DNA of 39,998 bases from Zetaproteobacteria bacterium (lineage in GTDB: Bacteria; Pseudomonadota; Zetaproteobacteria; Mariprofundales; Mariprofundaceae). Below the pieces are notes generated by a model. The model had not been told where the DNA came from. It saw only the letters and a program-made list of their open reading frames with translations, and did not search any database. Both the position numbers and the translations under genes were made by a program. Numbering within the stretch: the stretch's first letter is position 1; each line of letters begins with the position of its first letter. Below are positions 20,401-30,300 of the stretch, piece after piece. The stretch spans positions 1 to 39,998 of the forward strand of contig NVWS02000060.1 of NCBI GenBank assembly GCA_002746295.2. The letters run 5' to 3'.

Positions 20401-22108
20401 GGTGGATCAACGCATTGGTAAAGTGCGCCATTCCACCCCTGGTGTGGGTTTGATTTCGCCACCACCGCATCATGATATTTATTCCATTGAAGATTTAGCA
20501 CAGCTTATTTTCGATTTAAAAAATACCAACACAGCCGCTGATATTTCGGTGAAATTGGTATCTGAAATTGGCGTGGGAACGGTGGCTGCGGGTGTGGTCA
20601 AAGCCCATGCGGATCATGTGGTGATTGCGGGGCATGATGGTGGCACAGGTGCTTCACCGATTACTTCCATTAAATATGCAGGCAGTTGTTGGGAAGTGGG
20701 TTTGGCTGAAACGCAACAAACCTTATTGCTCAACCGTTTGCGTAGTCGCACACGTTTACAAGCCGATGGTCAAATGCGTACAGGGCGTGATGTGGCGATT
20801 GCTGCATTGCTTGGCGCGGATGAAGTGGCATTTGGTACCATTGCCTTGATTGCTGAAGGTTGCATCATGATGCGTAAATGCCATTTGAATACGTGTCCTG
20901 TGGGCGTTGCCACCCAAGATCCTGAACTGCGCAAGAAATTTGTGGGTAAACCTGAAGATGTGGTCAACTACTTCATGTATGTGGCTGAAGAAACCCGTGA
21001 AATCATGGCAGAATTGGGTTTCAAAACCTTTGATGAGATGATTGGTCGTGTGGATATGTTGGATACAAACGATGCCATGCGTCATTGGAAATCGCAGGGC
21101 ATCGATTTAACGCCTATTTTCCATCAAGTTGAAACAGAAGGCACGAAACATCATAGCCAAGCCCAAGATCATGGTTTGGATGCCTTGATTGATAACAAGC
21201 TTATTGCACAAGCTGAACCCGCTCTTGAAAACAAAACACCCGTGACCATCGAAACACCGATTTGCAATGTCGATCGTAGTTTCGGTACGATGTTATCGGG
21301 TAAGGTTGCCAAGAAATACGGTCATCAAGGTTTACCCGAAGATTGCATTGCCATTAAAGCGACAGGTACGGCAGGTCAATCCTTGGGTGCATGGTTGGCT
21401 CGCGGTGTTAGTATTGAACTGATTGGTATCGGCAATGATTATGTCGGTAAAGGCCTATCAGGTGGTCGCATTAGTATTCGTCCACCCGCAGAAACGCCGA
21501 TTAAAGCCGAAGAGAATAGCATTGTAGGCAACACCGTATTATTCGGAGCTGTCGATGGTGAAGCCTATTTTAACGGCATTGCAGGCGAGCGTTTTGCGGT
21601 ACGCAACTCGGGCGCAGTGGCAGTTGTTGAAGGTGTCGGCGATCATGGTTGTGAATATATGACAGGTGGTACAATTGCCATTCTAGGCGAGACAGGTCGC
21701 AACTTTGCTGCGGGTATGTCGGGTGGTATGGCGTATGTCTTTGATGAAGCGGGCAGCTTTGAGAGCTGCTGCAATATGGCACAAGTTGCTTTAGAGCCTG
21801 TGCTTTCCGAAGATGAAGCACTGGAAAAGCTGGATCATCAAGGTGGTGATTTGGAAACCATGGGACGTGTGGATATTCGTCATAGTATCAGTCAAAATGA
21901 TGAGAAAATTTTGCATCAAATGATTACACGTCATGTTCATTACACGAATTCGGCAAAAGGACGCAGGATTTTGGACAACTGGGATGCTTCACTCAGTCAG
22001 TTCGTGAAAGTCATGCCTGTGGATTATAAACGGGCGTTGGCAGAGCGGGAAGCCGAACATAAAGCCAATCAGAAAGCATCAGTAAACAAGGAGTCTACGC
22101 ATGGGTAA
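17465..22108 (+). CDS. gltB: Glutamate synthase (NADPH) large subunit GltB
   Basis: The large subunit of GOGAT makes glutamate from glutamine and 2-oxoglutarate. The 1547-residue precursor has a short 18-residue propeptide before the nucleophile Cys19 in HDACGVGF, which must be cleaved to free the N-terminal amidotransferase. Domains: class II GATase at about 19-430, central domain at about 480-770, FMN barrel at about 840-1210 and a C-terminal GXGXG beta-helix at about 1280-1490. The 3Fe-4S ligands are Cys1133, Cys1139 and Cys1144 in [22 protein letters not shown] lies 6 bases before the ATG. gltD overlaps by 8 bases, so the subunits are coupled. Together with glutamine synthetase (not seen here) it assimilates ammonium. 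Confidence 0.98.
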   Translation: MSLPAKQGLYNPQHEHDACGVGFIAHIKNQKSHSIVKQGLEILTRLTHRGAAGADPREGDGAGILIQIPDDFFQAVTPDLDIALPASGEYGVGMVFLPQDPAHRATCETLIEEAIRAENLTLLGWRDVPVDAVHADLPESVTACEPVIRQVFVGQGESIRDQETLERKLYVVRKIARNHIQDLNLDDPANFYFASMSSRTIVYKGMFLSHQVGAYYEDLKDARMTSALALVHQRFSTNTFPAWELAHPFRLVAHNGEINTVRGNINWMNARRHSMKSDVFGDDLNKIWPVIAENQSDTACFDNALELLLMGGYSLTHAAMLLIPEAWNGNHLMDAKRKAFYEHHAALMEPWDGPAAMAFTDGRQIGATLDRNGLRPARYLVTDDDLVVMASEMGVLDIPEEKIIKKWRLQPGKMFLIDLEKGQIIDDESIKNELANERDYAKILAETQIKIEDLDADVDVQQPDHASLLNKQQAFGYTKENLKFLMAPMAITGQEATGSMGNDSPHAVLSNRAKPLYNYFRQLFAQVTNPPIDPIREEMVMSLTSLIGPNPNLLGLDDTPGLRLEVRQPILTNEDLEKLRYIHKTTDDSFRTQTLSMCYGIASGASGMKAAIKRLCRDAEQAVKEHYNIIILSDRDVSETCIAIPALLATSAVHQHLIRKGLRVETGLVVETGSAREIHHFATLAGFGAEAINPYLAFETLMDMHACGQLPADLAVADIEPRFIKAIGKGLHKVMSKMGISTYQSYCGAQIFEAFGLSSDFIAEYFTGTPTQIEGAGLKEISEESVMRHRVAYGNSMAHKNALDDGGEYAWRIRGEEHLLGPESIATLQHAVRTNNYKLYKEFADYINHPKDRMITLRSLFKFKQGASISIDAVEPATNIVKRFATGAMSFGSISHEAHSTLAIAMNRLGGKSNTGEGGEEVARFKPLPNGDSMRSAIKQVASGRFGVTAEYLANADQIQIKMAQGAKPGEGGQLPGHKVDQRIGKVRHSTPGVGLISPPPHHDIYSIEDLAQLIFDLKNTNTAADISVKLVSEIGVGTVAAGVVKAHADHVVIAGHDGGTGASPITSIKYAGSCWEVGLAETQQTLLLNRLRSRTRLQADGQMRTGRDVAIAALLGADEVAFGTIALIAEGCIMMRKCHLNTCPVGVATQDPELRKKFVGKPEDVVNYFMYVAEETREIMAELGFKTFDEMIGRVDMLDTNDAMRHWKSQGIDLTPIFHQVETEGTKHHSQAQDHGLDALIDNKLIAQAEPALENKTPVTIETPICNVDRSFGTMLSGKVAKKYGHQGLPEDCIAIKATGTAGQSLGAWLARGVSIELIGIGNDYVGKGLSGGRISIRPPAETPIKAEENSIVGNTVLFGAVDGEAYFNGIAGERFAVRNSGAVAVVEGVGDHGCEYMTGGTIAILGETGRNFAAGMSGGMAYVFDEAGSFESCCNMAQVALEPVLSEDEALEKLDHQGGDLETMGRVDIRHSISQNDEKILHQMITRHVHYTNSAKGRRILDNWDASLSQFVKVMPVDYKRALAEREAEHKANQKASVNKESTHG

Positions 22109-23540
22109 GGCGACTGGATTCAAAGAATTTGACCGTGAAAACCTGAGTTATGCACCTGTTACAGAACGTGTGTTAAACTTTAAAGAATTTTTCCAACTTC
22201 CTGAAGATATGAGTACACAAGGTGCGCGCTGCATGGATTGCGGTATTCCATTTTGTCACAATGGTTGCCCTGTCAATAACATCATCCCAGATTGGAATGA
22301 TTTGGTGTATAAAAACCAATGGCGCGAAGCCTTGGATGTATTGCATAGCACCAATAACTTCCCTGAATTTACAGGTCGTATCTGCCCTGCCCCATGCGAA
22401 GAAGCATGCACAGTGAATTTGATTGGTGATGCAGTCACCATTAAAAATATTGAATTGGCGATTGTTGAAAAAGGCTTTGAAGAAGGTTGGGTAATACCGC
22501 AAATTGCCAAAGAAAAAACAGGTAAGAAAGTCGCTGTTGTAGGCTCTGGACCTGCTGGTTTGGCCTGTGCGCAACAATTGGCGCGTGTTGGACATGATGT
22601 CGTGGTATTTGAAAAGGAAAACCGTGCGGGTGGTTTGATGCGTTATGGTATTCCAAACTTTAAGTTTGATAAGGCTGTGATTGATCGTCGTTTGGCACAA
22701 ATGAAAGATGAAGGTGTGGAATTCCGCGTCAATCAACATATTGGTGTGGATATGCCTGCGAAATCTTTGCTTGAAGTGTTTGATGCAGTGGCACTCACAG
22801 GTGGTGCGGAAGCGCCGCGTGACTTACCCATTGAAGGCCGTGATTTGAATGGTATTTATTTCGCTATGGAATTGCTAACCAAAAACACCAAACGTGTATT
22901 GGGCGACACGATTCCTGATAGTGAGTGGATTTCTGCCAAAAATAAACATGTGGTGGTCATTGGTGGTGGTGATACAGGGTCGGATTGCATCGGCACATCG
23001 AATCGTCATGGTGCGGCTTCGATTACCCAAATTGAAATCATGCCTGCGCCTGCTGAAAGCGTGGATAAACTGCTCACTTGGCCCAATTGGCCCATGAAAA
23101 TGCGCACATCGACATCGCAAGAAGAAGGCTGTGAACGTGATTTTGCCATTGTAAGCAAACGTTTTGTGGGTGAGCATGGTCAAGTCACTGCGATTGAGTG
23201 CGCCCGTGTGGATTGGTCACAAGATGAAAATGGTCGCTGGAACATGAAAGAAATCGAAGGCTCTGATTTTACCCTGAAAGCCGATGCGGTGTTTTTGGCA
23301 ATGGGTTTCCTACACCCTGTGCATGAAGGCATGATTGAAGAGTTGGCACTGGAGAAAGATGCTCGCGGCAATGTGGCTGCCAATACATCGGATTATCAGA
23401 CCAACCTTAAAAAAGTCTTTTCCGCTGGTGATATGCGCAGTGGTCAATCCTTGGTGGTTCGTGCCATCCATGAAGGTCGTCAGTGTGCTTATGCTATTGA
23501 TACCTTCCTCATGGGTAAGTCTGATTTGCCTCGCGCTTAA
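22101..23540 (+). CDS. gltD: Glutamate synthase small subunit GltD
   Basis: GltD passes electrons from NAD(P)H through FAD and 4Fe-4S centres to GltB. The 479-residue protein starts with the cluster-binding domain: Cys44, Cys47, Cys52 and Cys56 in [14 protein letters not shown], and Cys95, Cys99 and Cys103 in [12 protein letters not shown] binding follows in [17 protein letters not shown], and the NADPH-binding Rossmann motif in [15 protein letters not shown]. The C terminus has the second FAD contact ([15 protein letters not shown]). It begins inside the last codons of gltB, with AAGGAG just upstream. Length and motifs are standard. Confidence 0.98.
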   Translation: MGKATGFKEFDRENLSYAPVTERVLNFKEFFQLPEDMSTQGARCMDCGIPFCHNGCPVNNIIPDWNDLVYKNQWREALDVLHSTNNFPEFTGRICPAPCEEACTVNLIGDAVTIKNIELAIVEKGFEEGWVIPQIAKEKTGKKVAVVGSGPAGLACAQQLARVGHDVVVFEKENRAGGLMRYGIPNFKFDKAVIDRRLAQMKDEGVEFRVNQHIGVDMPAKSLLEVFDAVALTGGAEAPRDLPIEGRDLNGIYFAMELLTKNTKRVLGDTIPDSEWISAKNKHVVVIGGGDTGSDCIGTSNRHGAASITQIEIMPAPAESVDKLLTWPNWPMKMRTSTSQEEGCERDFAIVSKRFVGEHGQVTAIECARVDWSQDENGRWNMKEIEGSDFTLKADAVFLAMGFLHPVHEGMIEELALEKDARGNVAANTSDYQTNLKKVFSAGDMRSGQSLVVRAIHEGRQCAYAIDTFLMGKSDLPRA

Positions 23541-23561
23541 CGCTTCCTAGCCCATAAATTT

Positions 23562-23605
23562 ACCGTTATCTCCGATAAAAACTGGCGATAACGGTCGTTT
23601 TATAC
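23562..23605 (+). terminator. Candidate gltBD terminator hairpin
   Basis: A perfect 9-base inverted repeat, ACCGTTATC (23562-23570) and GATAACGGT (23587-23595), with a 16-base loop, is followed by CGTTTTATAC. It lies 21 bases after the gltD stop. The long loop and short T run make it a weak intrinsic terminator. Confidence 0.55.
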
Positions 23606-23654
23606 ACGCTGAATTTGTATCATAAATGCAATCAAGATCGAGTACTGGAGAAAA

Positions 23655-24179
23655 ATGAATGGTTGGCAAGTGAGTTCTCAAATATCTAAAACTTGGCTTG
23701 CCTTGGGTGGTAATATCGGCAATGTTTTACACGCTTTTCAAACGGTTCGTAAAAGCTTGGAAAAGCACCCATCCTGCCATATTCTTACATCTTCATTGTT
23801 GTATCAAACGCCACCCATGGGGCCTGAAGGTCAAGCTGATTACCTCAATGCTGCATTACATTTAGAGACATCATTATCTCCCATTGATCTTTTAGATGTA
23901 TTGCAACATTTAGAACAGCAACATGGGCGCGTTCGTCATGAACATTGGGGCGCACGCACCATTGATTTGGACATCATTGCCTATGATGATATTTCAATGG
24001 ATTCAGAGCGATTGATTTTACCCCATCAACACATGCATTGCCGGCAATTTGTACTGCGTCCGATGTGCGATATTTCCCCCTACTGGTTGCATCCAAATCA
24101 ACAAAAAACAGCCCGCGAACTTCTCCAAGCCATCCTTTCAACAGGTCATTTACCCTTATCAAACGGACAAAAATGGTGA
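23655..24179 (+). CDS. folK: 2-amino-4-hydroxy-6-hydroxymethyldihydropteridine pyrophosphokinase FolK
   Basis: FolK transfers pyrophosphate from ATP to 6-hydroxymethyl-7,8-dihydropterin in folate synthesis. The 174-residue protein shows TWLALGGNIGN near the start, YQTPPMGPEGQADYLNAA, and the signature R-x3-WGARTIDLDIIAYD with the magnesium-binding Asp pair. LILPHQHMHCRQFVLRPM closes the fold. GGAG lies a few bases before the ATG. It stands alone from other folate genes here, and rlmJ follows after 30 bases on the same strand. Confidence 0.93.
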   Translation: MNGWQVSSQISKTWLALGGNIGNVLHAFQTVRKSLEKHPSCHILTSSLLYQTPPMGPEGQADYLNAALHLETSLSPIDLLDVLQHLEQQHGRVRHEHWGARTIDLDIIAYDDISMDSERLILPHQHMHCRQFVLRPMCDISPYWLHPNQQKTARELLQAILSTGHLPLSNGQKW

Positions 24180-24209
24180 CCCCATCCATTCTTTTGGCAG
24201 CATGCGAAC

Positions 24210-25049
24210 ATGCTTAGTTATCAACACAGTTACCACGCTGGCAATCATGCCGATATTCTTAAACACATCATTCTCGGGGATGTTGTGGCGGGTATGCAAA
24301 AAAAAGATACACCGATGTTCATGTTGGATGGATTTGCAGGACGTGGTATTTATGATTTAAACGCAAAAGATGCACAAAAAAAACATGAGTTTGATACAGG
24401 TGTTGCACGCCTTTGGCCCATTCAAGAAAAGAAACTTCCTGAAGGTATTCAACGTTGGAAAGCACTGATTGAATCTGAAAACCCCAAGGGTGGTTTTTCT
24501 CGATTACCCGGTTCCACAGCCATGCTCGCTTCCATGCTTCGATCGACAGATCGCTTGGCAGCATGTGATTTACACCCACAAGAGTTTGATGCACTGCGCC
24601 AAGGATTTCGTGCCCACCGTCGCTTTTCATTTCACAAACGCGATGCTTATGAGACCTTGCGTGCTTTTTTACCACCCAAAGAAAAACGAGGCTTGATTTT
24701 TCTTGATCCTTCGTTTGAAGATAAATTGGAATACCAACGTGTTGCAGAGGCTATTGCTGATATTTATCCACATTTTCGGGCAGGCGTATATGTGGTTTGG
24801 TATCCTATTCTACCCGCAGGACGTGAGTCTGACTTGTTCCGAGCATTCAAAAAATCAGAGATTCGTAATATCTTACGTATCGAAATGAGTGGAGATTTTC
24901 CTGATATGCAAATGCAAGGTTCAGGCATGCTCATCGTCAACCCACCTTGGCATGCACAAGCTCAAATGAAAGCATCGTTGGCATGGGTTCATGAACACTT
25001 ACTTGGCAAACATGGGCATTCGAGCATTCAGTGGTTGGTGAAAGAATGA
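24210..25049 (+). CDS. rlmJ: 23S rRNA (adenine(2030)-N6)-methyltransferase RlmJ-like
   Basis: RlmJ methylates A2030 of 23S rRNA. The 279-residue protein has the invariant family start MLSYQHSYHAGNHADILKH with Tyr4 and His6, then the SAM-binding LDGFAGRGIYDL (about 39-50), an RLPGST segment, and AACDLHPQE. The catalytic motif IV, which is DPPY in E. coli RlmJ, reads Asp166-Pro-Ser-Phe-Glu170 here (FLDPSFEDK), an unusual Ser for the second Pro. The C terminus (SGMLIVNPPW) matches the family. Family assignment is firm; whether the altered motif affects activity is unknown. It is separated from folK by 30 bases. Confidence 0.9.
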   Translation: MLSYQHSYHAGNHADILKHIILGDVVAGMQKKDTPMFMLDGFAGRGIYDLNAKDAQKKHEFDTGVARLWPIQEKKLPEGIQRWKALIESENPKGGFSRLPGSTAMLASMLRSTDRLAACDLHPQEFDALRQGFRAHRRFSFHKRDAYETLRAFLPPKEKRGLIFLDPSFEDKLEYQRVAEAIADIYPHFRAGVYVVWYPILPAGRESDLFRAFKKSEIRNILRIEMSGDFPDMQMQGSGMLIVNPPWHAQAQMKASLAWVHEHLLGKHGHSSIQWLVKE

Positions 25050-25057
25050 TTTCAAAC

Positions 25058-25087
25058 TTGGAAAACGATATAGCCATACGCTACAAT
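25058..25087 (+). promoter_or_regulatory. Candidate sigma-70 promoter for the OmpA-hemerythrin pair
   Basis: TTGGAA (25058-25063, four of six) and TACAAT (25082-25087, five of six) are separated by 18 bases, 42 bases before the ATG at 25130. Pattern match only. Confidence 0.55.
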
Positions 25088-25116
25088 AAGCGATATAAAA
25101 AATACTAAAACCTGAT

Positions 25117-25122
25117 GGAGGG
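25117..25122 (+). promoter_or_regulatory. Ribosome binding site fixing the OmpA-like lipoprotein start
   Basis: GGAGGG lies 7 bases before the ATG at 25130. An in-frame ATG at 25115 overlaps this site and is therefore unlikely to be the start. Confidence 0.75.
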
Positions 25123-25129
25123 AAGTAAA

Positions 25130-25789
25130 ATGTATGTTGGTATGATAACAGAGAAAGTAAGTCGTATATTATGTGTATGCTTGCTTGTACTGAGTATGAC
25201 AGCTTGTCAAACAACAGTAAAAAAAACTGATCACGTCAGGAAAAAACCAGATACTAGCATTCAACAAACAAATCAACTCAGAGCTGAAAAAATAAAACTT
25301 ACCGTTGAAAACAACCTTCTTCTGGCTCAAAAGTTAAATTTAAACGAACTTAACCGCCTCTTAAAAAATGAAGTTCAAGAAAAAACTGTCATGGTGGAGC
25401 AGCTCAAAAATAAAAGTATTAAAGTCACCTTTCTTAATTCCATCCTTTTTCCTTTTGGAAGTTTTGAGCTGAGTAAACAGGGGCGATCTGCTATTGTGAC
25501 ATTAAAGGATATTATAAAACAACATATTCAACAAGGTGGTATTATACGTATCATTGGTCATACTGATAATGTTGATGTGAATAAGTATAACCGTACTTAC
25601 AAAGATAATTGGGATTTATCATCTTTACGCGCCGCTTCTGTCGTTCGAGTATTGATTTGGGGACTTCATTTTAACCCCAATACATTTCGAGTTGAGGGCC
25701 ATGCTTCAACAGAGCCTAGAGCCAGCAATACCACTGAAAAAGGTCGCGCTCAAAATCGACGCATTGAAATTTTACTTACATCTAAATAA
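25130..25789 (+). CDS. OmpA-family peptidoglycan-binding lipoprotein with coiled-coil stalk
   Basis: The 219-residue protein has a lipoprotein signal with lipobox LSMTAC (Cys at about 26). A charged helical coiled-coil region follows at about residues 45-98, and an OmpA_C domain at about 103-219. That domain has the start F-x-S-I-L-FPFGSFELSKQG, the HTDN motif, and the peptidoglycan-contacting Asp and Arg in NWDLSSLRAASV. EGHASTEPRASN and GRAQNRRIEI complete the fold. It probably sits in the outer membrane and binds the cell wall. It has its own candidate promoter and precedes a hemerythrin-like gene by 12 bases. Its codons look slightly more AT-rich than those of its neighbours. Pal or a MotB-like protein are alternatives, but no transmembrane helix or Tol genes support those. 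Confidence 0.88.
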   Translation: MYVGMITEKVSRILCVCLLVLSMTACQTTVKKTDHVRKKPDTSIQQTNQLRAEKIKLTVENNLLLAQKLNLNELNRLLKNEVQEKTVMVEQLKNKSIKVTFLNSILFPFGSFELSKQGRSAIVTLKDIIKQHIQQGGIIRIIGHTDNVDVNKYNRTYKDNWDLSSLRAASVVRVLIWGLHFNPNTFRVEGHASTEPRASNTTEKGRAQNRRIEILLTSK

Positions 25790-25801
25790 AGGAGAAAAGT
25801 C

Positions 25802-26200
25802 ATGACCGTCATTTGGAAAGATGAATACAACACAGGCGAGCCTGAAATTGATAAACAACACAAGGTGATTTTTAAATACTTGGATGACCTTGAAGCGCAT
25901 ATGCAAGCGGGTGATATCGATGATAATTATGTGAAATGTTTAATGGATAACTTGGGCATTTTTACCCGCAGTCATTTTTGTTATGAAGAAATTTGTATGC
26001 GGCGCTATAAATGTCCTATTGGGGCAAAAAACAAAGACATTCACACCAAATTATTAAAAACTTACACGGCATATCGCCATCAACTGGATGATGAAGGTGT
26101 CACCGAAGATTTGATACAAAAAATTCATGATTTTATTGAAAGCTGGCTTTTAAATCACATCATCAAGATTGATACCCAATTACGCGACTGTATTGATTGA
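25802..26200 (+). CDS. Bacteriohemerythrin-like protein lacking one canonical ligand
   Basis: Hemerythrins bind O2 at a diiron site held by five His, one Glu and one Asp in a four-helix bundle. This 132-residue protein keeps His20 (EIDKQHKVIF), His58 and Glu62 (HFCYEE), His81 (IHTKLL), and His119 with Asp124 (HIIKID). At the position of the remaining ligand, which is His four residues before His81 in bacteriohemerythrins, it has Asn77. It is also Cys-rich near the site (Cys46, Cys60, Cys65, Cys71). AGGAG lies 8 bases before the ATG. It forms a likely two-gene unit with the OmpA-like lipoprotein. Oxygen or iron sensing or storage are possible roles; none is shown. Confidence 0.9.
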   Translation: MTVIWKDEYNTGEPEIDKQHKVIFKYLDDLEAHMQAGDIDDNYVKCLMDNLGIFTRSHFCYEEICMRRYKCPIGAKNKDIHTKLLKTYTAYRHQLDDEGVTEDLIQKIHDFIESWLLNHIIKIDTQLRDCID

Positions 26201-26207
26201 TCTTCGC

Positions 26208-27080
26208 TTAACTATCATAGCAGTCTATTTCAGCTTGCAAAGTCACATGCTCGATACCATATTGTTTTAATACGGAGATAAGCTTGGGTAAAATACCAAC
26301 CCAAGCTCCCATCTCATCCAAACGAATATGTGCAGATATTGCCAATTGATTGGATGGTAAACGCCACAGATGTATATGATGCATATCCACCACACCATCC
26401 ACATCTTTCATCGCAACTTTCAAATGCTCAATATCCATACCTTCGGGTGATGCCGACATCAATTCTAAGCTTGTTTCATGAATCAATCGCCAGCCGCCCC
26501 ATAATAAAATAGCCGCAATCACAAAAGATAGGATGGGATCAATCAAGACCCATCCTGTTGTCAAAATAACAATGCCAGCAATCATGGCAGCAACTGAACC
26601 CAAAGCATCGCCCACCACATGCCAGTAAGCAGCGCGTGTATTCAAATCATGACTACCATGCATCCATTTCATCATGATAAGGTTGACAAGCAAACCTATG
26701 GTCGCAATCCATAGCACCATCTCACCTTGCACTTCAGGTGGGTTCTTTAAACGGCTGATAGCTTCCCATACAATCCACACGGCAAGCAAACACAACATCC
26801 AAGCATTGACTTGAGCAGCCAACACTTTGGCACGACCATAACCATAACTCATACCAGCATGGGCGGGGCGTTTTGCAACACGCCCTGCCCACATCGCCAA
26901 ACCCAATGCCGCAACATCCAATATCATATGTCCTGCATCTGCCAACAAAGCCAGTGAGTGGCTCATGATGCCACCCACCAATTCGACGATTGCAAAAACC
27001 GCAGCCAACCAAAATGCAGCGCCTATACCATGATGATGGGCATGATCATGCCCATGGTGATGCTCATGCTTATCATTCAT
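26208..27080 (-). CDS. Cation diffusion facilitator metal exporter (CzcD/ZitB-like)
   Basis: CDF proteins export Zn(II) or similar ions in exchange for protons. The 290-residue protein has a His-rich N terminus (residues 5-17, ten His), six predicted transmembrane segments and the transport-site pairs His51/Asp55 in DAGHMILD and a second HVVGD in the fifth helix. The His-Asp/His-Asp combination is typical of zinc-preferring members. The cytoplasmic C-terminal domain ends with LQAEIDCY. It is 42 bases after the small lipoprotein gene on the same strand, and so may be the last gene of the efflux operon. It faces the hemerythrin gene across 7 bases. Confidence 0.93.
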   Translation of the reverse strand: MNDKHEHHHGHDHAHHHGIGAAFWLAAVFAIVELVGGIMSHSLALLADAGHMILDVAALGLAMWAGRVAKRPAHAGMSYGYGRAKVLAAQVNAWMLCLLAVWIVWEAISRLKNPPEVQGEMVLWIATIGLLVNLIMMKWMHGSHDLNTRAAYWHVVGDALGSVAAMIAGIVILTTGWVLIDPILSFVIAAILLWGGWRLIHETSLELMSASPEGMDIEHLKVAMKDVDGVVDMHHIHLWRLPSNQLAISAHIRLDEMGAWVGILPKLISVLKQYGIEHVTLQAEIDCYDS

Positions 27081-27122
27081 CTATATCACCATACTGGGTG
27101 GCATGAACGCTGACATCTTTCA

Positions 27123-27308
27123 TCATTCAACATCACCACGGAAATATTTTTCATGGTGACGGCGTGAATTATGATGATGATGCCCGTGATGACACACTTC
27201 ATTTTTAGGGCAGCGCATATCTTCTTGCGACTTCATAGCTTGATCGGATACACATCCCGTTAAACTCATATATCCCAACACAAGCGATACTAACACCATA
27301 TATTTCAT
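27123..27308 (-). CDS. Small His-rich lipoprotein at the end of the metal-efflux operon
   Basis: This 61-residue product has a lipoprotein signal (MKYMVLVSLVLGYMSLTGC), lipobox LTGC, and a short mature part with a His cluster (CHHGHHHHNSRRHH) and two Cys (CPKNEVC). GAGGAG lies 6 bases before the ATG at 27308, and the gene begins one base after the czcA stop, so it is translationally coupled to the pump. A longer reading to 27362 lies inside czcA and is rejected. I recognise no named family. The His-Cys content and the location suggest a periplasmic metal-binding accessory protein, such as a chaperone or buffer for the pump. That is inference. Confidence 0.75.
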   Translation of the reverse strand: MKYMVLVSLVLGYMSLTGCVSDQAMKSQEDMRCPKNEVCHHGHHHHNSRRHHEKYFRGDVE

Positions 27309-27309
27309 A

Positions 27310-30300
27310 TCACTCTCCTCTAAATGGGCGACTAAAACGAGCATACAAACATGGTAAAACAAACAAGGTTAACAAGGTCGAAGAAACAAGACCACCCACC
27401 ACCACCGTTGCCAAAGGTTTTTGAATCTCTGAACCAATACCCGTTGCCAACAACAATGGAACAAGCCCCAAACCTGCAATCATGGCTGTCATCAACACAG
27501 GTCTTAAACGACTTTCAGCACCATGACAAATCGCTTCATCCATATCTTTGCAATCATCTCGATGACGATTGATGGCATCCACCAGTACGACACCATTGAG
27601 TACTGCGACACCAAATAAAGCAATAAAACCGATACTCGATGGTACAGATAAATATTGACCCGATGCCCATAAAGCTAAAATACCACCAATCAGTGCCATC
27701 GGTACATTCAGCATAATCAAGGTTGCCTGCCCCATGGAATTGAACATGAAATAAAGCAGAATAAAAATCATTAGCAAGGATAATGGCACCACCACCATTA
27801 ACTTGGCTTGAGCGCGTTGTTGATTTTCAAATTGACCACCAAAAACCACGGTATATCCAGGTGGTAAATCAATCTCATTTTGAATACGCTGATCCAATTC
27901 AGCTACAATGCTACCCATATCACGCCCTTCAACATTACTTTGAATGACCACACGCCGTTGCACATCATCTCGTCGAATCATGGGTGGTCCTTGTTCTACA
28001 GCAATGGAGGCCACATCTTCAAGGCGTACCCATGCGCCATCGGGTGCTTGCAGAATAAGGCTACCAATAGCCTCAGCATTATCACGAAAATCCTTCGCCA
28101 AGCGTACATAAATATTATAACGCTCGTTACCAGAAATAACCTGTCCAGCAGTGGCACCGCCAATAGCATCGGCGACCAATGACATCACTGCATCCACCGA
28201 AATACCATAACGATCCAGTTTGGCACGATTGGGACGAATCACCAATTGCGCTTCACCTTCAATTTGCTCCATGGCGACATCGCGTGTGCCTTGAACACTT
28301 TTGGTCAGTTTTTCGATTTCTTTGCCTTTGGCAGCCAAAACTTTTAAATCAGGACCAAAAAGCTTAATCGCCAAGGCAGCCTTAACACCCGATATCAGCT
28401 CATCCACACGCATGGCAATCGGTTGTGTAAAAGCAATCAACAACCCTGGTACCACGTCCATTTTTTCACGCATCAGTTCTTGTAAAGCAGGTCGATCACT
28501 GGCACTCGTCCAATCATGAATGGATTTCAAGCCAACAAACAATTCCACATTCGACACAGGTTCAGGATCACCACCAATCTCGGCTCGACCTATTCGAGAT
28601 GAGACATACGTCACTTCAGGAAAGGATTCAACCAAGATACGTTCCAATTTTGTACCCACACCTTTGGCAAACTCCAGTGAGGAGGATGGTGCCAATGTTA
28701 CCCGTATCGCCAAGGTTCCTTCTTCCAATTCAGGCACAAATTCTGTACCCAAAAATGGAACAATCGAAATGGTTAAGAAGAATGCAATCGCAGCACCTGC
28801 AAGCACACGTTTTTTTGCATGCAACGCCAAACCGAGAAGGCGGTGATAAGCACGCGCAATGGGAGCCAAGACGGGACTTTCCTTATGAACCACACCTTTG
28901 GTAAATACAAACGTTGCCAATACAGGCATGACCAATAATGCAACAAGTAGCGATGCAAACATGGCAAAGCAAATCGACAACGCCATCGGTGTAAACATTT
29001 TTCCTTCCACACCTTCAAGTGAAAACAACGGTGTAAATACCAATAGAATAATCAACACCGCAAATAATACAGGGCGTGCGACTTCTTTGGATGCTTCGGT
29101 AATACGCAAGGCAATGCCATGGTCATCTTCGGGCGTTTTCTCCAGATGTTTGAAAATATTTTCTACCATCACCACCGAGCCATCGACCATCATACCAATC
29201 GCAATCGCCAAGCCACCCAAGCTCATCAAGTTGGCTGAAATACCATAATGCTCCATCACAGCCAAGGCAGAGAGAACCGAAATAGGCACCGATAGCAAGA
29301 CCAATGTTGCTGCACGAACATTCATCAGGAATAAAAATAAAATAATAATAATCAGTACAAAGGCTTCAAGTAACGCTTTCTCAACCGTCCAAACCGCTTC
29401 GTTAATCAAATCCGATTGATCATAAAAGGGTTGAATCGTCACGCCCTTGGGCATGGATTTTTGGACAATTTTCAAGCGTTCTTTCACATCATCAATGGTA
29501 TTTTTTGTGTTGGCTCCAAATCGTTTGAGCACAATGCCCACCACCACTTCACCCAGCGGTTTCACACTGCCATCCGCAGCACGTTCCGTCATGGTGACAG
29601 CGCCTTGACGAATTTCACCGCCAAAAGACACGCTGGCTACATCACGCACTCGAATGGATGTACCATTGACAGTCTTCACTGGAATCGCGGCAATGGCTGT
29701 CAAACCATCTTGACCACCGGGTACCCAACCGACACCACGAATCACCAATTGCTCATCACCTTGTGCCAAATACCAACCGCCTGCATTGCGGTTGTTGGCT
29801 TCAATGGCTTTCACCACATCGGCAGTATGTAGCTTATAAGATAACAAACGTTCTGGATTAAGGTGAACTTGATATTGACGTACTTCACCGCCATAAGAGA
29901 GAATATCTGTCACACCACCCACAGGCATTAACATCAATTTGACCACCCAATCATTCAATGCACGGAGCGTTAAAGCATCATAACCTGCGGCTGGATCAGA
30001 TTTGATAATGTACTGAAATACCTGACCAAGCCCCGATGTATTCGGGCCAATTTTCGGCGTACCCGCCCAAGAAGGCACGGTTTGCCGAGCATCTTGTAAT
30101 TTTTGGAACACCAATTGGCGGGCAAAATAAATGTCAGTTCCCTCTTTGAACACTACAGTAATCACCGATAAGCCTGTTTTAGAAATGGAACGCACTTCTT
30201 CAACATCAGGCAATGAATACATCACAGCTTCAATGGGATAAGTAATGATCTGCTCAACTTCTTCCGATGCCAAACCTTGCGCTTCGGTATTGATTTGCAC

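Noticed and set aside
29416-29832. 138-codon antisense frame within czcA
   Set aside because: It is a shadow of a strongly conserved RND gene, with no ribosome site and no recognisable protein family.
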